Positions 51,466 to 63,897 are shown, numbered from the stretch's first letter. The stretch is 64,000 bases of DNA from Anaerotignum neopropionicum (GCF_001571775.1 NZ_LRVM01000008.1:53362-117361); one strand, 5' to 3'. Made by a program: numbers and translations. The notes: generated by a model not told the origin, from the letters alone.

Positions 51466-52344
51466 ATGAGTGATTATATTGTAAGAGCAACGGCAGGCGG
51501 CGGTAGTATTCGTGCTTTTGCTGCCACCACCGGGGAGCTTGTTCAGCATGCAAGAGCGGTGCATCATACTTCACCAGTGGCTTCGGCGGCCCTGGGTAGA
51601 ATGTTAACGGCAGCGGCGATGATGGGAAGTATGTTGAAAGGGGAAAAGGATTTGGTTACCCTTCAGATCAGAGGCTTAGGCCCTCTGAAAGGAGCGGTAG
51701 TAACCTCCGATAGCCATGCAAGGGTAAAGGGCTATGTTTTTAACCCTAACGTGGAAATTCCTTCAAAATATCCCGGGAAATTGGATGTAAGTGGAGCCAT
51801 TGGAGAAGGATATATGAGTGTCATTAAGGATATTGGATTGAAAGAGCCTTATGCAGGGCGAATTCAGCTTGTTTCCGGAGAAATCGCTGAGGATTTAACG
51901 TATTACTATGCCCAGTCGGAGCAAACGCCATCGGCGGTAGGATTAGGTGTTTTGGTGGACACGGACACCTCCATTCGCTGTGCAGGTGGATTTATCATAC
52001 AGCTTCTGCCTGATGCAACAGAAGACGTGATTTCTACACTGGAAAAGCGCTTAAATGCCATTCCTTATTTTACAGATTTGCTGGATATGGGGCAAACACC
52101 GGAAGGGATTTTAGGAATGATTCTCGAAGGTTTGGATATGAAAATTTTGGACAAGGTGCCTACGGAGTTTTATTGCAATTGCACCAAAGAACGCGTGGAA
52201 AAAGCATTAATCAGTATGGGCAAGGATGAATTGGAAAAAATTATAAGCGAAGATAAAAAAGCGAATTTGCATTGTCACTTCTGTGCAAAGGAGTATGATT
52301 ATTCTGAGGAAGAACTGCAAAGGTTGCTGGAGGAAGCAAAATAA
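51466..52344 (+). CDS. hslO: Redox-regulated chaperone Hsp33
   Basis: Hsp33 holds unfolding proteins during oxidative stress; it is activated when its zinc-bound cysteines form disulfides. The 292-residue protein has the N-terminal core (DYIVRATAGGGSIRAFAATT) and the C-terminal switch CNC near residue 243 and CHFCAKEY near residue 270, giving the CxC...CxxC zinc site. Length is standard. AAGGAGGAG precedes the ATG. It is co-transcribed with the methyltransferase. Confidence 0.96.
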   Translation: MSDYIVRATAGGGSIRAFAATTGELVQHARAVHHTSPVASAALGRMLTAAAMMGSMLKGEKDLVTLQIRGLGPLKGAVVTSDSHARVKGYVFNPNVEIPSKYPGKLDVSGAIGEGYMSVIKDIGLKEPYAGRIQLVSGEIAEDLTYYYAQSEQTPSAVGLGVLVDTDTSIRCAGGFIIQLLPDATEDVISTLEKRLNAIPYFTDLLDMGQTPEGILGMILEGLDMKILDKVPTEFYCNCTKERVEKALISMGKDELEKIISEDKKANLHCHFCAKEYDYSEEELQRLLEEAK

Positions 52345-52403
52345 TTTTTTACTAGAGAGAAGACTTTTATAAAAAAACAGAAGTATAGAAGGGAGGCTTG
52401 TCC

Positions 52404-52847
52404 ATGAAACGGGACTTTGCTGTTGCAGTAAAGGCGATTATTGTGAAAGAGGAAAGGGTTCTGATTTTAACAAGATCCCAAGATGAAATGGAATGCAGCT
52501 ACATGAACAGCCGCCAGAAGTGGGATTTGCCGGGAGGCGGTCTGCATTTTTATGAGCGCAGCCAAGAAGGCTTGAAAAGAGAAATCAAAGAAGAAACGGG
52601 TCTGGACGTTTTTGTGGGGGAGCCGGTTTCTCTTTTTGATGTGATAAAGAATCACATTCACTTGTGTATTTTTACATATGTCTGCCGTTGGAAGGAGGGG
52701 GAGGTGATTTTAAGCGAGGAGCATGAAGCTTTTTATTGGATGACAGGGGAAGAAGTATGTCAAAGCGAGTTACCCAATTGGATGAAAAGGGACTTGTTAC
52801 GCGCCTTTACAAGAGAAAAGGAAATGCATATAGAGCGGGATGAGTAG
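52404..52847 (+). CDS. NUDIX hydrolase
   Basis: The 147-residue protein has a complete NUDIX box starting GGGLHFYERSQEG and ending REIKEETGL near residue 45-68, with the metal-binding Glu residues. Such enzymes hydrolyse nucleoside diphosphates linked to another group; the substrate is unknown. I chose ATG 52404 over a TTG two codons upstream, since GGGAGGC lies 7 bases before it. It is likely a single gene. Confidence 0.88.
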   Translation: MKRDFAVAVKAIIVKEERVLILTRSQDEMECSYMNSRQKWDLPGGGLHFYERSQEGLKREIKEETGLDVFVGEPVSLFDVIKNHIHLCIFTYVCRWKEGEVILSEEHEAFYWMTGEEVCQSELPNWMKRDLLRAFTREKEMHIERDE

Positions 52848-52987
52848 GCTTGGAGAGGAAATCTGAGCTTATTTTTTTATGAATTTTGTGTACAAAGCAG
52901 ACAATGCTAAGAAAATTTACGAAAAGAATGAAAAATATTTCATTAGAAAACTGTTAAAAGCGTACAGATGAAAATGTCATGTAGAAT

Positions 52988-53021
52988 ATTGCACAAACAA
53001 AGGAGTTGTTTTTTGTGCAAT
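52988..53021 (+). other. Perfect hairpin in the gap before the V-ATPase operon
   Basis: ATTGCACAA (52988-52996) pairs with TTGTGCAAT (53013-53021), with an inner ACAA/TTGT pairing. The gap from 52848 to 53507 has no gene; this hairpin lies before the V-ATPase promoter and may belong to an older transcript end or a regulatory site. Confidence 0.45.
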
Positions 53022-53221
53022 ACTAGCAAAGCTGAAATTTTTTGCGTGTTTAAATTGCTAAATAAAAGTTTTGGGTACTAATAAATTGCATGCAAATTAC
53101 CTTTCGAAAAGCCTGTAAACATCAAGAACCGGTTCGAGTTTTAAAAATTAACTGATTTTAATTTAACAATTTTTTTTGGAAACAATAAAATAGTACTGTA
53201 TTGTCGATAAATAATGGGTTA

Positions 53222-53250
53222 TTGACAATGTAAGGCAAATATTTTATTAT
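53222..53250 (+). promoter_or_regulatory. Promoter of the V-ATPase operon
   Basis: A perfect -35 TTGACA (53222-53227) and a -10 TATTAT (53245-53250) are separated by 17 bases. The transcript would start near 53257 and have a 5' UTR of about 250 bases. Confidence 0.7.
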
Positions 53251-53256
53251 TTAAGA

Positions 53257-53490
53257 TGAGGTATGTTTTATATTGAGTACATACTGGACGGAGCAGTAAT
53301 AATTCCTACGCTTTCTGTTATGTTTCCGAAAAAAAACAACCTTTTTTTCATGATTTATGAAGGATCAGGAGAAAGCCCAATGAAAGACCTTTTCTTTTTT
53401 CAACAAAAGAAATGTTATTAGTTTAACAAAAAAAGAGGTCTCTCCCCAGTGAGAAATGCATACGATACAATTTGCTAGGCAGGTTGTAAA
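53257..53490 (+). promoter_or_regulatory. Long 5' UTR of the V-ATPase operon with a stem
   Basis: Within this leader AGACCTTTTCTTTTTT (53385-53400) pairs with AAAAAAAGAGGTCT (53428-53441), and GGA...TCC pairing is possible near 53289-53310. No known riboswitch consensus was recognised. The length is unusual for an uncontrolled operon, so it may hold a regulatory RNA. Confidence 0.35.
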
Positions 53491-53507
53491 CAAGAGAGGT
53501 GATGGTA

Positions 53508-53820
53508 ATGGCTTATGAGATTCTGAAGAGCATCGTAGAGGCTGAGGAACGAGCTGCTCAGATCGTAAAACAGGCCACGCAAGACGCAGAGGCTTTGAAA
53601 AAAGATGCGCAAAAACAAAGGGATGAGCTTTTGCAACAGGTGCAGCTGCAAGGAAAGGAATTGATGCAGCTTGTTGCCAAGCAGGCGGAGGAAGAAAGCC
53701 GAGTCGAAATCCAGAACATCCAAAAAAATACGGATGATGCTTGTTTGAAAACCAAAGAACGAGCGGAACAAAAGAAAGAAGAGGCTGTTCAGGCAGTTAT
53801 TGGAAGGGTCGTGGGAGCGT

Positions 53821-53834
<14 letters not shown>
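53508..53834 (+). CDS. ntpF: V-type ATPase peripheral-stalk subunit (NtpF/subunit H-like)
   Basis: The 108-residue protein is nearly all coiled coil (AEERAAQIVKQATQDAEALK and onwards, rich in Glu, Lys, Gln and Ala), as expected for the stalk subunit that pairs with NtpE. Standing first in the operon before NtpI matches the Enterococcus hirae order. Among three closely spaced starts, ATG 53508 has the best spacing from GAGAGGTG. It overlaps the next gene by 14 bases. Confidence 0.8.
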
Positions 53835-56293
<2,459 letters not shown>

Positions 56294-56323
56294 TGAACTT
56301 GAAAGAAAAGGAGGCGCACTCCT

Positions 56324-56884
56324 ATGAATGACGGTAAAATTATCATCGATAAAATCATAGAGAAGGCAGAAGCGGAAGCGAAGGCAATCAAAGAAAAGGC
56401 CAATTTGGAAGTGGAAGCAGTATTAAAGGCGGCAGAGGAAAAGGCGAAGCGCGAAAGTGAAGCTTTGAAAAAAAATGCTGAGGCTGAAGCGGAAAAAGTG
56501 AAGGCGAAAGCCATTTCCGGCGCAGACTTACAAGGGAAGATTTCAGTTTTACAAGAAAAGCAAAGCATTATTGAAGGGGTTATTGCTGAGGCAAAGAAAC
56601 GTTTGGAAACCTTGCCCGATGCTCAGTATGCAGAAATGATTGGCAATATGCTTGATGGCTTAGATAAAGAAAATGGAACGGAAATTATTGTTTCCGAAAA
56701 GGATAGAGAACGCCTGGCAAAGGTTATTTCCCAGAAAGGCTTTATCCTTTCCAATGAAAACAGAGAACTTGACGGTGGGTTTATTGTGAAAAATGGAGAT
56801 ATTGAATACAATTATTCTTTTGATTCCATTATCGCAGTGGAGCAAGAAGAGATTAGACAAATAGCTGCAAAAATTTTATTTTAG
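56324..56884 (+). CDS. ntpE: V-type ATPase peripheral-stalk subunit E
   Basis: The 186-residue protein has a long N-terminal coiled coil (EKAEAEAKAIKEKANLEVEA onwards to about residue 90) and a C-terminal globular part with GGFIVKNGDIEYNYSFDSII, the end segment that binds the catalytic head. AAGGAGGCGC precedes the ATG. With NtpF it forms the stator. It lies in the usual place between K and C. Confidence 0.9.
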   Translation: MNDGKIIIDKIIEKAEAEAKAIKEKANLEVEAVLKAAEEKAKRESEALKKNAEAEAEKVKAKAISGADLQGKISVLQEKQSIIEGVIAEAKKRLETLPDAQYAEMIGNMLDGLDKENGTEIIVSEKDRERLAKVISQKGFILSNENRELDGGFIVKNGDIEYNYSFDSIIAVEQEEIRQIAAKILF

Positions 56885-56898
56885 GGAGGGGATTCTTG

Positions 56899-57876
56899 AT
56901 GTCAAAAAATAAGATTTACCCTTTCGCCGTAGCCAGTGTTCGTTCTATGGAAAACTCCTTGATGACAAAGCAAAAGTTAATGCAGATGGCTGATGCGAAA
57001 ACAGCCGAGGAGGCCCTCCGCATTTTGTCTGATAGTGCCTACGGAAAAACGCAGATCAAAGGCATTTATGAATTTGAAAAGATGATTGGGAATCATCTTG
57101 AGGAAACCTATCAGGCGGTGGCCGGATTAATTCCTCAGGAAACGTTTATTGATATTTTCCTCTATAAAAACGATTACCATAATATTAAGGTTCTTTTGAA
57201 GGAGGAAGTGTCCAAGGCAAGCGGCAAAAAGTTTTTGATACAAGGCGGAACAATCCCCATAGAAACGCTGCGTAAAAATTTGCGGGAAAGAAATTATATT
57301 GAATTACCTAATATTAATGGTGAAGCTGTGGAAGAAGCTGTTAATATGTATGCAAAGACCCATAATGGAAGATATATTGATTCGATTTTGGATAAGGCTT
57401 GTTTTTCTACCATGGAAAAGGCAGCAAAGAAACTGGGGAATGCCTATGTTTCAAAATATGTACAGATGCTGGCTGACATCACAAATCTAAAAACACTTTT
57501 GCGAGTGAAAAAGATGGATCGGGATTATCAGGTTTTAGAAGAAAGCTTCGTGCCAGGTGGAGGCGTTGGGCTCGAATTTTTTTCCAGGGCGTTTCGCAGT
57601 GATTCCCCAGTGGCGGTTTTAAAGGAAACACCCTATGGTTCTCTTTGTGAGGATTATATGGATCAAGGCTTTACAGTTTTTGAAAAAGCATGTGATGATT
57701 ACCTTATGGAGTATATCAAGGATGCGAAATATAAAACCTTGACTCCTGAACCGGTTATGGCGTTTATTTTAGCAAAGGAAACCGAAGCGAAATGTATTCG
57801 CATCATCATGACCTGTAAAATGCATAACATAGATGTGGCCATTATAAAAGAAAGGGTGAGAGAAGCATATGTCTAA
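56899..57876 (+). CDS. ntpC: V-type ATPase subunit C
   Basis: The 325-residue helical protein links the central stalk to the membrane ring (subunit C, called d in other systems). The opening YPFAVASVRSMENSLMTKQK and the later FIDIFLYKNDYHNIKVLLKEE are typical. GGGAGGGGATTC precedes ATG 56899; a TTG immediately before is in frame. The stop overlaps ntpG by 8 bases. Confidence 0.9.
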   Translation: MSKNKIYPFAVASVRSMENSLMTKQKLMQMADAKTAEEALRILSDSAYGKTQIKGIYEFEKMIGNHLEETYQAVAGLIPQETFIDIFLYKNDYHNIKVLLKEEVSKASGKKFLIQGGTIPIETLRKNLRERNYIELPNINGEAVEEAVNMYAKTHNGRYIDSILDKACFSTMEKAAKKLGNAYVSKYVQMLADITNLKTLLRVKKMDRDYQVLEESFVPGGGVGLEFFSRAFRSDSPVAVLKETPYGSLCEDYMDQGFTVFEKACDDYLMEYIKDAKYKTLTPEPVMAFILAKETEAKCIRIIMTCKMHNIDVAIIKERVREAYV

Positions 57877-58186
57877 AGTTGGAATTATAGGCGATAAAGA
57901 CAGCATTTTGGGCTTTCTCGCTCTTGGGATGGATATTTTTCCTGCCTACAATGCTGACGAGGTAAAAAAAACAATCCATAGATTGGCAGAAAAAGATTAT
58001 GCAATCATTTATATCACAGAGAAGGCTAGTTTGATGGCAAAAGACAGTATTGCAAAATACAAGGACTTTGAATTGCCTGCAATTATCGTGATTCCTGGCG
58101 TTGGGGGAAGCATGGGTCTGGGTATGAATGAAGTAAGAGAATCGGCAAAACGTGCGATTGGTGCGGATATATTGTTTAGTGAATAA
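57869..58186 (+). CDS. ntpG: V-type ATPase central-stalk subunit F
   Basis: The 105-residue protein matches V-ATPase subunit F: VGIIGDKDSILGFLALGMDI at the start and PAIIVIPGVGGSMGLGM near residue 71. It binds NtpD in the rotating central stalk. The gene begins within ntpC and is followed 24 bases later by ntpA. Confidence 0.92.
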   Translation: MSKVGIIGDKDSILGFLALGMDIFPAYNADEVKKTIHRLAEKDYAIIYITEKASLMAKDSIAKYKDFELPAIIVIPGVGGSMGLGMNEVRESAKRAIGADILFSE

Positions 58187-58210
58187 ATACGATTGTAGGT
58201 GAATGAGCAT

Positions 58211-59986
58211 ATGAAAACAGGCACGATAGTAAAGGTGTCGGGTCCGTTGGTAGTAGCGGAAGGCATGAGAGACGCCAATATGTTTGACGTGGTTCGTGTA
58301 TCAGATAAGCACCTCATAGGTGAAATTATCGAAATGCATGGGGATAAAGCATCCATTCAGGTTTATGAGGAAACATCAGGCCTTGGACCCGGTGAGGAAG
58401 TTATATCCACAGGGATGCCAATGAGTGTTGAATTAGGACCTGGATTGGTTTCCACGATTTATGACGGTATTCAGCGTCCTTTGGAAAAGCTGTATGAAGC
58501 CAGCGGTACCAATATCCAAAAGGGTATTGAAGTTAAATCTTTGGATCGTGAAAAAAAATGGAAGTTTGAACCAAAAAAGATAAACGGTGACGCTGTGGAA
58601 GCCGGAGATGTTATCGGTATCGTACAAGAAACAGCAGTTGTTGTATGTAAGATTATGGTTCCTTACGGCTTAAAGGGTACAATAAAAGAAATTTATGTTG
58701 GTGAATTTACGGTGGAAGAAACCGTTTGTGTTGTAACTGACGAAAAGGGTAAGGACGTAGCAGTAACAATGATGCAAAAATGGCCTGTGCGTCGTGAAAG
58801 ACCTTATAAAATTAAAAAAACACCTGACTCCTTGCTTGTAACAGGGCAGCGTGTTGTTGACACATTTTTTCCCATCACAAAGGGCGGTGTTGCCGCAATT
58901 CCCGGACCTTTCGGCAGTGGTAAAACAGTAACACAGCATCAGCTGGCAAAATGGGCGGATGCGGATATCGTTGTTTATATCGGCTGTGGCGAGCGTGGTA
59001 ACGAAATGACCGACGTTTTGAACGAGTTCCCTGAGCTGAAAGATCCCCGTACTGGTGAGTCCTTGATGCAAAGAACCGTTTTAATTGCAAATACCTCCGA
59101 TATGCCCGTTGCGGCCCGTGAGGCATCTATTTATACAGGAATTACCATTGCGGAATTCTTCCGTGATATGGGCTACAGCGTTGCCCTTATGGCTGACTCT
59201 ACTTCCCGTTGGGCGGAAGCACTTCGTGAAATGAGCGGTCGTTTGGAGGAAATGCCCGGTGAAGAAGGCTACCCTGCATACTTGGGTTCCCGTTTGGCGC
59301 AATTCTACGAAAGAGCGGGCCGTGTGGTGAGCTTGGGTAGTGAAGAAAGAGTTGGTACGCTGACAGCAATCGGCGCAGTATCTCCTCCCGGTGGTGATAC
59401 TTCCGAGCCTGTATCTCAAGCAACATTACGTATCGTTAAGGTGTTCTGGGGGCTTGATGCATCCTTGGCGTATAAGCGCCACTTCCCTGCAATCAACTGG
59501 CTGTCAAGCTATTCCTTGTACCAAGACAGAGTGGATGAATGGGCTGATATTAACGTGCACCCCGATTTTTCCGAGCACCGCACCGAGGCAATGCTCTTGT
59601 TGCAGACAGAAGCGGAATTACAGGAAATTGTGCAGTTGGTTGGTGTTGACTCTTTATCTCACAGCGACAGATTGATTCTGGAAACCACGCGTTCTATCCG
59701 TGAAGACTTCCTTCACCAGAACTCCTTTCATGAAGTGGATACCTATACCTCCTTGCATAAGCAGTATAGAATGTTAAAGCTGATTTTGACCTTCTATCAT
59801 GAAGCACAGACTGCAATTAAGGCGGGCGTGCACATTCAGAAAATTACAAAGATGGATGTAATCGAACGTATCGGTCGTGCTAAATATGTTGAGGAGCTCA
59901 ATGTGGATAAGAGCTACGACGAAATCGAAAGCAATATTATAAAAGAAATCACCGATTTGATCAGTAAGGGGGCGGATGAATTATGA
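58211..59986 (+). CDS. ntpA: V-type ATPase catalytic subunit A
   Basis: Subunit A hydrolyses or makes ATP. The 591-residue protein has the Walker [18 protein letters not shown] near residue 232, the insertion typical of the A subunit between about residues 115 and 185, and [20 protein letters not shown] near residue 320. [22 protein letters not shown] is the conserved catalytic-side segment. I chose ATG 58211, giving [12 protein letters not shown]; the upstream GTG is part of the AGGTGA ribosome site. The stop overlaps the ntpB start as ATGA. Confidence 0.97.
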   Translation: MKTGTIVKVSGPLVVAEGMRDANMFDVVRVSDKHLIGEIIEMHGDKASIQVYEETSGLGPGEEVISTGMPMSVELGPGLVSTIYDGIQRPLEKLYEASGTNIQKGIEVKSLDREKKWKFEPKKINGDAVEAGDVIGIVQETAVVVCKIMVPYGLKGTIKEIYVGEFTVEETVCVVTDEKGKDVAVTMMQKWPVRRERPYKIKKTPDSLLVTGQRVVDTFFPITKGGVAAIPGPFGSGKTVTQHQLAKWADADIVVYIGCGERGNEMTDVLNEFPELKDPRTGESLMQRTVLIANTSDMPVAAREASIYTGITIAEFFRDMGYSVALMADSTSRWAEALREMSGRLEEMPGEEGYPAYLGSRLAQFYERAGRVVSLGSEERVGTLTAIGAVSPPGGDTSEPVSQATLRIVKVFWGLDASLAYKRHFPAINWLSSYSLYQDRVDEWADINVHPDFSEHRTEAMLLLQTEAELQEIVQLVGVDSLSHSDRLILETTRSIREDFLHQNSFHEVDTYTSLHKQYRMLKLILTFYHEAQTAIKAGVHIQKITKMDVIERIGRAKYVEELNVDKSYDEIESNIIKEITDLISKGADEL

Positions 59987-61359
59987 TAAAGGAATATAGA
60001 TCGATTCAAGAAGTTGCCGGACCCCTTATGCTTGTGACAGGCGTTGAAGGCGTAAAATACGACGAGTTGGGCGAAATTGAGCTGTCTAGCGGTGAAGTAA
60101 GAAGATGTAAAGTATTGGAAGTAAACGGTGACACCGCTTTGGTTCAGCTGTTTGAGAGCGCAACAGGTATCAACCTTGCGGAAAGCAAAGTTCGTTTCCT
60201 AGGAAAAAGTTTGGACTTTGGCGTATCTCCTGATATTTTAGGCCGTGTATTCAGTGGTATGGGTAAGCCCATCGATGGCGGCCCTGAAATTATCCCCGAG
60301 AAACGTTTGGATATTAATGGTGCACCCATTAACCCTGCGGCTAGAGAATATCCTGCGGAATTTATTCAGACAGGTGTTTCCGCCATTGATGGTTTAAATA
60401 CTTTGGTTCGTGGTCAGAAGCTGCCTATTTTCTCGGGAGCAGGTTTGCCCCATGCAAATTTGGCGGTGCAGATTGCCCGTCAGGCGAAGGTGCGCGGTAC
60501 GGATTCCAAGTTTGCCGTAGTATTTGCGGCGATTGGTATTACCTTTGAAGATGCGGAATTCTTTATCAATGACTTTAAAGCAACAGGTGCCATTGACCGT
60601 TCCGTTGTATTTGTAAACCTTGCAAACGACCCTGCGGTAGAACGTGTTTGTACCCCTCGTATGGCATTAACTGCGGCTGAATATTTGGCATTTGAACAGG
60701 GAATGCACGTTTTGGTTATCTTAACGGATATCACGAATTATGCAGAAGCTCTCCGTGAAGTATCTGCGGCAAAGAAGGAAGTTCCCGGTCGTCGTGGATA
60801 CCCTGGTTACCTGTATACTGACCTTGCAACCATGTATGAACGTGCAGGCCGTATGAAGGGGAAAGAAGGCTCTATTACAATGATTCCTATTTTGACCATG
60901 CCTGAAGATGATAAGACCCATCCTATTCCTGACTTAACAGGGTATATTACGGAAGGTCAGATTATCTTGAGCCGTGACCTGTATAAAAAAGGCGTTCAGC
61001 CCCCAATCAACGTTTTGCCATCCCTTTCTCGTTTGAAGGATAAGGGTATCGGTAAAGGCAAGACAAGAGAAGACCATGCCGACACCATGAACCAGTTGTT
61101 TGCGGCTTATTCTCGTGGTAAGGACGCAAAGGAATTAATGGCGATTTTGGGTGAATCTGCATTGTCCGATACAGATTTAATTTATGCAAAATTTGCCGAC
61201 GAATTTGAGAAGACATATGTTTCTCAGGGCTTTAGAACTGACAGAACCATCGAACAGACCTTGGAAACCGGATGGAACTTGCTTCGCATGTTGCCAAAGA
61301 GCGAACTGAAGCGTATTCGTGACGAATATCTGGAAAAATATTTAGCAGACGGGGAGTGA
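59983..61359 (+). CDS. ntpB: V-type ATPase regulatory subunit B
   Basis: Subunit B alternates with A in the hexameric head and has a degenerate nucleotide site. The 458-residue protein shows [19 protein letters not shown] near residue 147 in place of a true P-loop, [18 protein letters not shown] near residue 246 and [19 protein letters not shown] near residue 267. Length is standard. It overlaps ntpA by four bases, so the two are coupled for equal synthesis. Confidence 0.97.
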   Translation: MIKEYRSIQEVAGPLMLVTGVEGVKYDELGEIELSSGEVRRCKVLEVNGDTALVQLFESATGINLAESKVRFLGKSLDFGVSPDILGRVFSGMGKPIDGGPEIIPEKRLDINGAPINPAAREYPAEFIQTGVSAIDGLNTLVRGQKLPIFSGAGLPHANLAVQIARQAKVRGTDSKFAVVFAAIGITFEDAEFFINDFKATGAIDRSVVFVNLANDPAVERVCTPRMALTAAEYLAFEQGMHVLVILTDITNYAEALREVSAAKKEVPGRRGYPGYLYTDLATMYERAGRMKGKEGSITMIPILTMPEDDKTHPIPDLTGYITEGQIILSRDLYKKGVQPPINVLPSLSRLKDKGIGKGKTREDHADTMNQLFAAYSRGKDAKELMAILGESALSDTDLIYAKFADEFEKTYVSQGFRTDRTIEQTLETGWNLLRMLPKSELKRIRDEYLEKYLADGE

Positions 61360-61365
61360 TGAGTC

Positions 61366-62040
61366 GTGGCTAGATTAAATGTCAATCCGACCCGTATGGA
61401 AATGTCCAGATTAAAGCAACTGCTTAAGACAGCAACGAGAGGTCATAAGCTGTTGAAGGATAAGCTGGATGAACTGATGAAGCAGTTCTTGAATATCGTG
61501 CGGGAAAACAAGCGCCTGCGTGAAGAGGCGGAGGCGGCTTTAGAAAATGCTTATAAAGATTTCATTATTGCCAGAGCAGTGTTAAGTGAAAGCGTTTTGG
61601 GGGAATCCCTAATGATCCCCCAGCAATCCGTAGCTGTTAAGGTGACAAAAAAGAATATTATGAGTGTAAATGTACCTGTTTTTGATTTCCAGACGGAAGA
61701 AAGCAGTGGGGATATCTATCCTTATGGACTTGCTTTTTCATCGGGAGAATTAGACAGTGCAATGCTTTCTTTTTCCAATGCAATGGAGCCTTTATTGCGT
61801 TTGGCGGAGAGTGAAAAAACTGCCCAGCTTTTGGCGCAGGAAATTGAACGTACCCGTCGTCGTGTAAATGCTTTGGAAAACGTTATGATTCCAAACTATC
61901 AAGAAACAATTAAATATATTACGATGAAGCTGGAAGAAAACGAACGTGCAGGAACAACACGATTGATGAAAGTCAAAGATATGGTGTTGAAAAAAGCATT
62001 AGAAGAAAAGAAAAAACGTGAAGCAGAAATTGTTTCATAA
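61366..62040 (+). CDS. ntpD: V-type ATPase central-shaft subunit D
   Basis: The 224-residue protein forms the coiled-coil shaft that turns inside the head. Typical segments are NVNPTRMEMSRLKQLLKTAT at the N-terminus and RTRRRVNALENVMIPNYQET near residue 162. The start is GTG 61366, with GGGGAGTGATGAG upstream. It is the last gene of the nine-gene operon (F-I-K-E-C-G-A-B-D); no NtpH or NtpJ follows. A strong terminator ends the unit. Confidence 0.95.
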   Translation: MARLNVNPTRMEMSRLKQLLKTATRGHKLLKDKLDELMKQFLNIVRENKRLREEAEAALENAYKDFIIARAVLSESVLGESLMIPQQSVAVKVTKKNIMSVNVPVFDFQTEESSGDIYPYGLAFSSGELDSAMLSFSNAMEPLLRLAESEKTAQLLAQEIERTRRRVNALENVMIPNYQETIKYITMKLEENERAGTTRLMKVKDMVLKKALEEKKKREAEIVS

Positions 62041-62042
62041 AG

Positions 62043-62073
62043 AAAACCCCATGTAAACATTACATGGGGTTTT
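62043..62073 (+). terminator. Intrinsic terminator of the V-ATPase operon
   Basis: AAAACCCCATGTAA pairs perfectly with TTACATGGGGTTTT around a 3-base loop. It begins 2 bases after the ntpD stop. It is bidirectional in form. Confidence 0.93.
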
Positions 62074-62351
62074 ACTATGAACGAAAATTTGATAAAGCAT
62101 TTCTACAGAATAAGGAGCTATAAGCGCAAAAATTTTTTTTGTTGAAAATTAATTGAAGATGTTTCTTCATTTTTTGTAAAAAAAGACGATTGATAAGTCA
62201 TTTTTGTCATGAAAGCTTGTTGAAATAAAAAAAATTAATAAAAAATAAAAAAATACACTGTTTTTATATGTATTTTAGTAATTAATAATAAAAAAATCAT
62301 ACGAAAAACAACCAAAAATTTTAATTATTGTGGAAAAATTCACTATAAGTA

Positions 62352-62379
62352 TTGTTTTTATTGCGAAAAGTGGTATACT
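62352..62379 (+). promoter_or_regulatory. Promoter of the aminotransferase gene
   Basis: TTGTTT (62352-62357) and TATACT (62374-62379) are 16 bases apart; the start would fall near 62387, about 155 bases before the coding region. The upstream part of the gap (62074-62350) is very A/T-rich and shows no gene. Confidence 0.55.
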
Positions 62380-62389
62380 TAAACTACAA

Positions 62390-62487
62390 ATAGGTGAGAA
62401 ATAGGCAGTTGTTGTGGGATTATTGAACAATAAATGCAATTTTGTTTATCTTGTTTAATAAAATAATTGCAATGTATCTCCACCTAT
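62390..62487 (+). ncRNA. Candidate three-way-junction leader RNA
   Basis: ATAGGTGAGA (62390-62399) pairs with TCTCCACCTAT (62477-62487, one bulged C), closing two inner hairpins: TTGTT with AACAA (62409-62430), and TGCAAT with ATTGCA (62435-62471). The closing stem starts within a few bases of the predicted transcription start and ends about 55 bases before the aminotransferase ATG. It does not match a riboswitch consensus that I can recall. Confidence 0.4.
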
Positions 62488-62541
62488 AATATGATACATT
62501 TTATTATTATGATGAAAATGATAAAGGAGAAGTGAAAAACA

Positions 62542-63741
62542 ATGAAATTATCTGACAGAGTACAAGCGATGCAGAATTCCCCTATCAGAAAGTTCAACCC
62601 TATGGCTGCAGAAGCAAAGGCTACAGGAACAAAAATTTATCATCTGAACATTGGTCAGCCTGATATCGTAACACCTTCTGTGTTTATGGAATCAATCAAA
62701 GGTTTTGACCAGAAGGTTCTTGCTTATGCAGAATCCCCCGGACTTCCTGAATTGCAGGATTCTATCATTGACTACTTTAAAGGCTTTGATATGAATTTGG
62801 ACAGAAAAGACATCTTAATCACCAGCGGTGGTTCCGAAGCTTTGACTTTGGTATTCTTGTCCTTAATTAACCCTGGCGACGAAGTAATTGTTGCTGAGCC
62901 TTACTACACAAACTATTTGACATTCATTCAGGCTGCTGATGGCGTAATTAAGCCTGTTACAACCTACGCTGAAGATGGCTACAAGTATGCTTACATGGAT
63001 AGATTGGAGGCAGCTGTAACTGAAAAAACAAAAATGATTTCTATCGTTAACCCCGGCAACCCTACAGGCTGCATTCTTTCCAGAGAAGACATGAGGGTAA
63101 TTTGCGATTTCGCAAAGAAGCATGATCTTTGGATTTTGGCTGACGAAGTTTACAGAGAATTTGCATATGATGGCAGAGAGATGACATCCTTTGGTCAGTA
63201 CGATGACGTAGCTGACAGAGTTATCATCATCGACTCTATCTCCAAGAGATTCTCCGCTTGTGGTGCTCGTATTGGCTGCTTAATTTCCAAAAATGCAGAC
63301 CTTATGGCAAACGTTATGAAGATTGCTATGGGTAGACTTTGCTGCCCTACATTGGAAATGGTTGGCGCAACTGCACTTTATAAATTGGATGATTCCTTCT
63401 TTAATGAAGTTAGAGCTGAATACGAAAAGAGAAGAAATGTTTCTTACGAAGCACTCAAGAAAATTCCCGGTGTTGTTTGTGAACAACCTGGTGGTGCTTT
63501 CTATATTACTTGTAAGATGCCCGTAGAAAATACGGAAGATTTGTTGGTATTCTTATTGAAAGAGTTTAGAGAAAACAACGAAACAGTTATGTATGCTCCT
63601 GCGGAAGGCTTCTACGCTACACCCGGCTTAGGCAAGAACGAACTGCGTATTGCTTATATATTAAATGCAGATGATATGGCAAGAGGTATCGAATTGTTGG
63701 GCAAGGGCATTGAAGCTTATAAGGCTGCAGGCCACAAATAA
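62542..63741 (+). CDS. Class I/II PLP-dependent aminotransferase
   Basis: The 399-residue protein is a fold-type I aminotransferase like aspartate aminotransferases of group Ib. It has HLNIGQPDIVTP near residue 34, GGSEALTLVF near residue 96, NPGNPTGCILSRED near residue 172, ADEVYREFAYDG near residue 200 and the PLP Lys in SISKRFSACGARIG near residue 238. The C-terminal ELRIAYIL holds the substrate-carboxylate Arg. Substrate could be aspartate, alanine or an aromatic acid. AAAGGAGAAGTG precedes the ATG. It has its own promoter and terminator. Confidence 0.9.
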   Translation: MKLSDRVQAMQNSPIRKFNPMAAEAKATGTKIYHLNIGQPDIVTPSVFMESIKGFDQKVLAYAESPGLPELQDSIIDYFKGFDMNLDRKDILITSGGSEALTLVFLSLINPGDEVIVAEPYYTNYLTFIQAADGVIKPVTTYAEDGYKYAYMDRLEAAVTEKTKMISIVNPGNPTGCILSREDMRVICDFAKKHDLWILADEVYREFAYDGREMTSFGQYDDVADRVIIIDSISKRFSACGARIGCLISKNADLMANVMKIAMGRLCCPTLEMVGATALYKLDDSFFNEVRAEYEKRRNVSYEALKKIPGVVCEQPGGAFYITCKMPVENTEDLLVFLLKEFRENNETVMYAPAEGFYATPGLGKNELRIAYILNADDMARGIELLGKGIEAYKAAGHK

Positions 63742-63792
63742 AATTATATTCATAAAACTCAGAAAACCCCTTTATGGGATGGTCTGACTGTT

Positions 63793-63822
63793 AAAAAAGT
63801 CCAGCTTTTTGCTGGGCTTTTT
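63793..63822 (+). terminator. Intrinsic terminator after the aminotransferase
   Basis: AGTCCAGC pairs with GCTGGGCT (one U-G pair) across a five-T loop, with A- and T-runs flanking. It lies about 50 bases after the stop and just before the IS200/IS605 left end. Confidence 0.85.
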
Positions 63823-63846
63823 CATTGTTCGCTTTAGCTTGACAAA

Positions 63847-63867
63847 ACCACCGGCTATGCCGGTGGT
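63847..63867 (+). mobile_element. IS200/IS605 left-end hairpin
   Basis: ACCACCGGC pairs with GCCGGTGGT around TAT. IS200/IS605 elements have no inverted terminal repeats; the transposase recognises such subterminal hairpins instead. It lies 98 bases before the transposase start, so it is probably the left end of the element. The exact boundary was not found; a TTGAC just before could be the target. Confidence 0.65.
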
Positions 63868-63897
63868 AGGAAAGGTTTGTTCTTTAGATGTAAGCAC

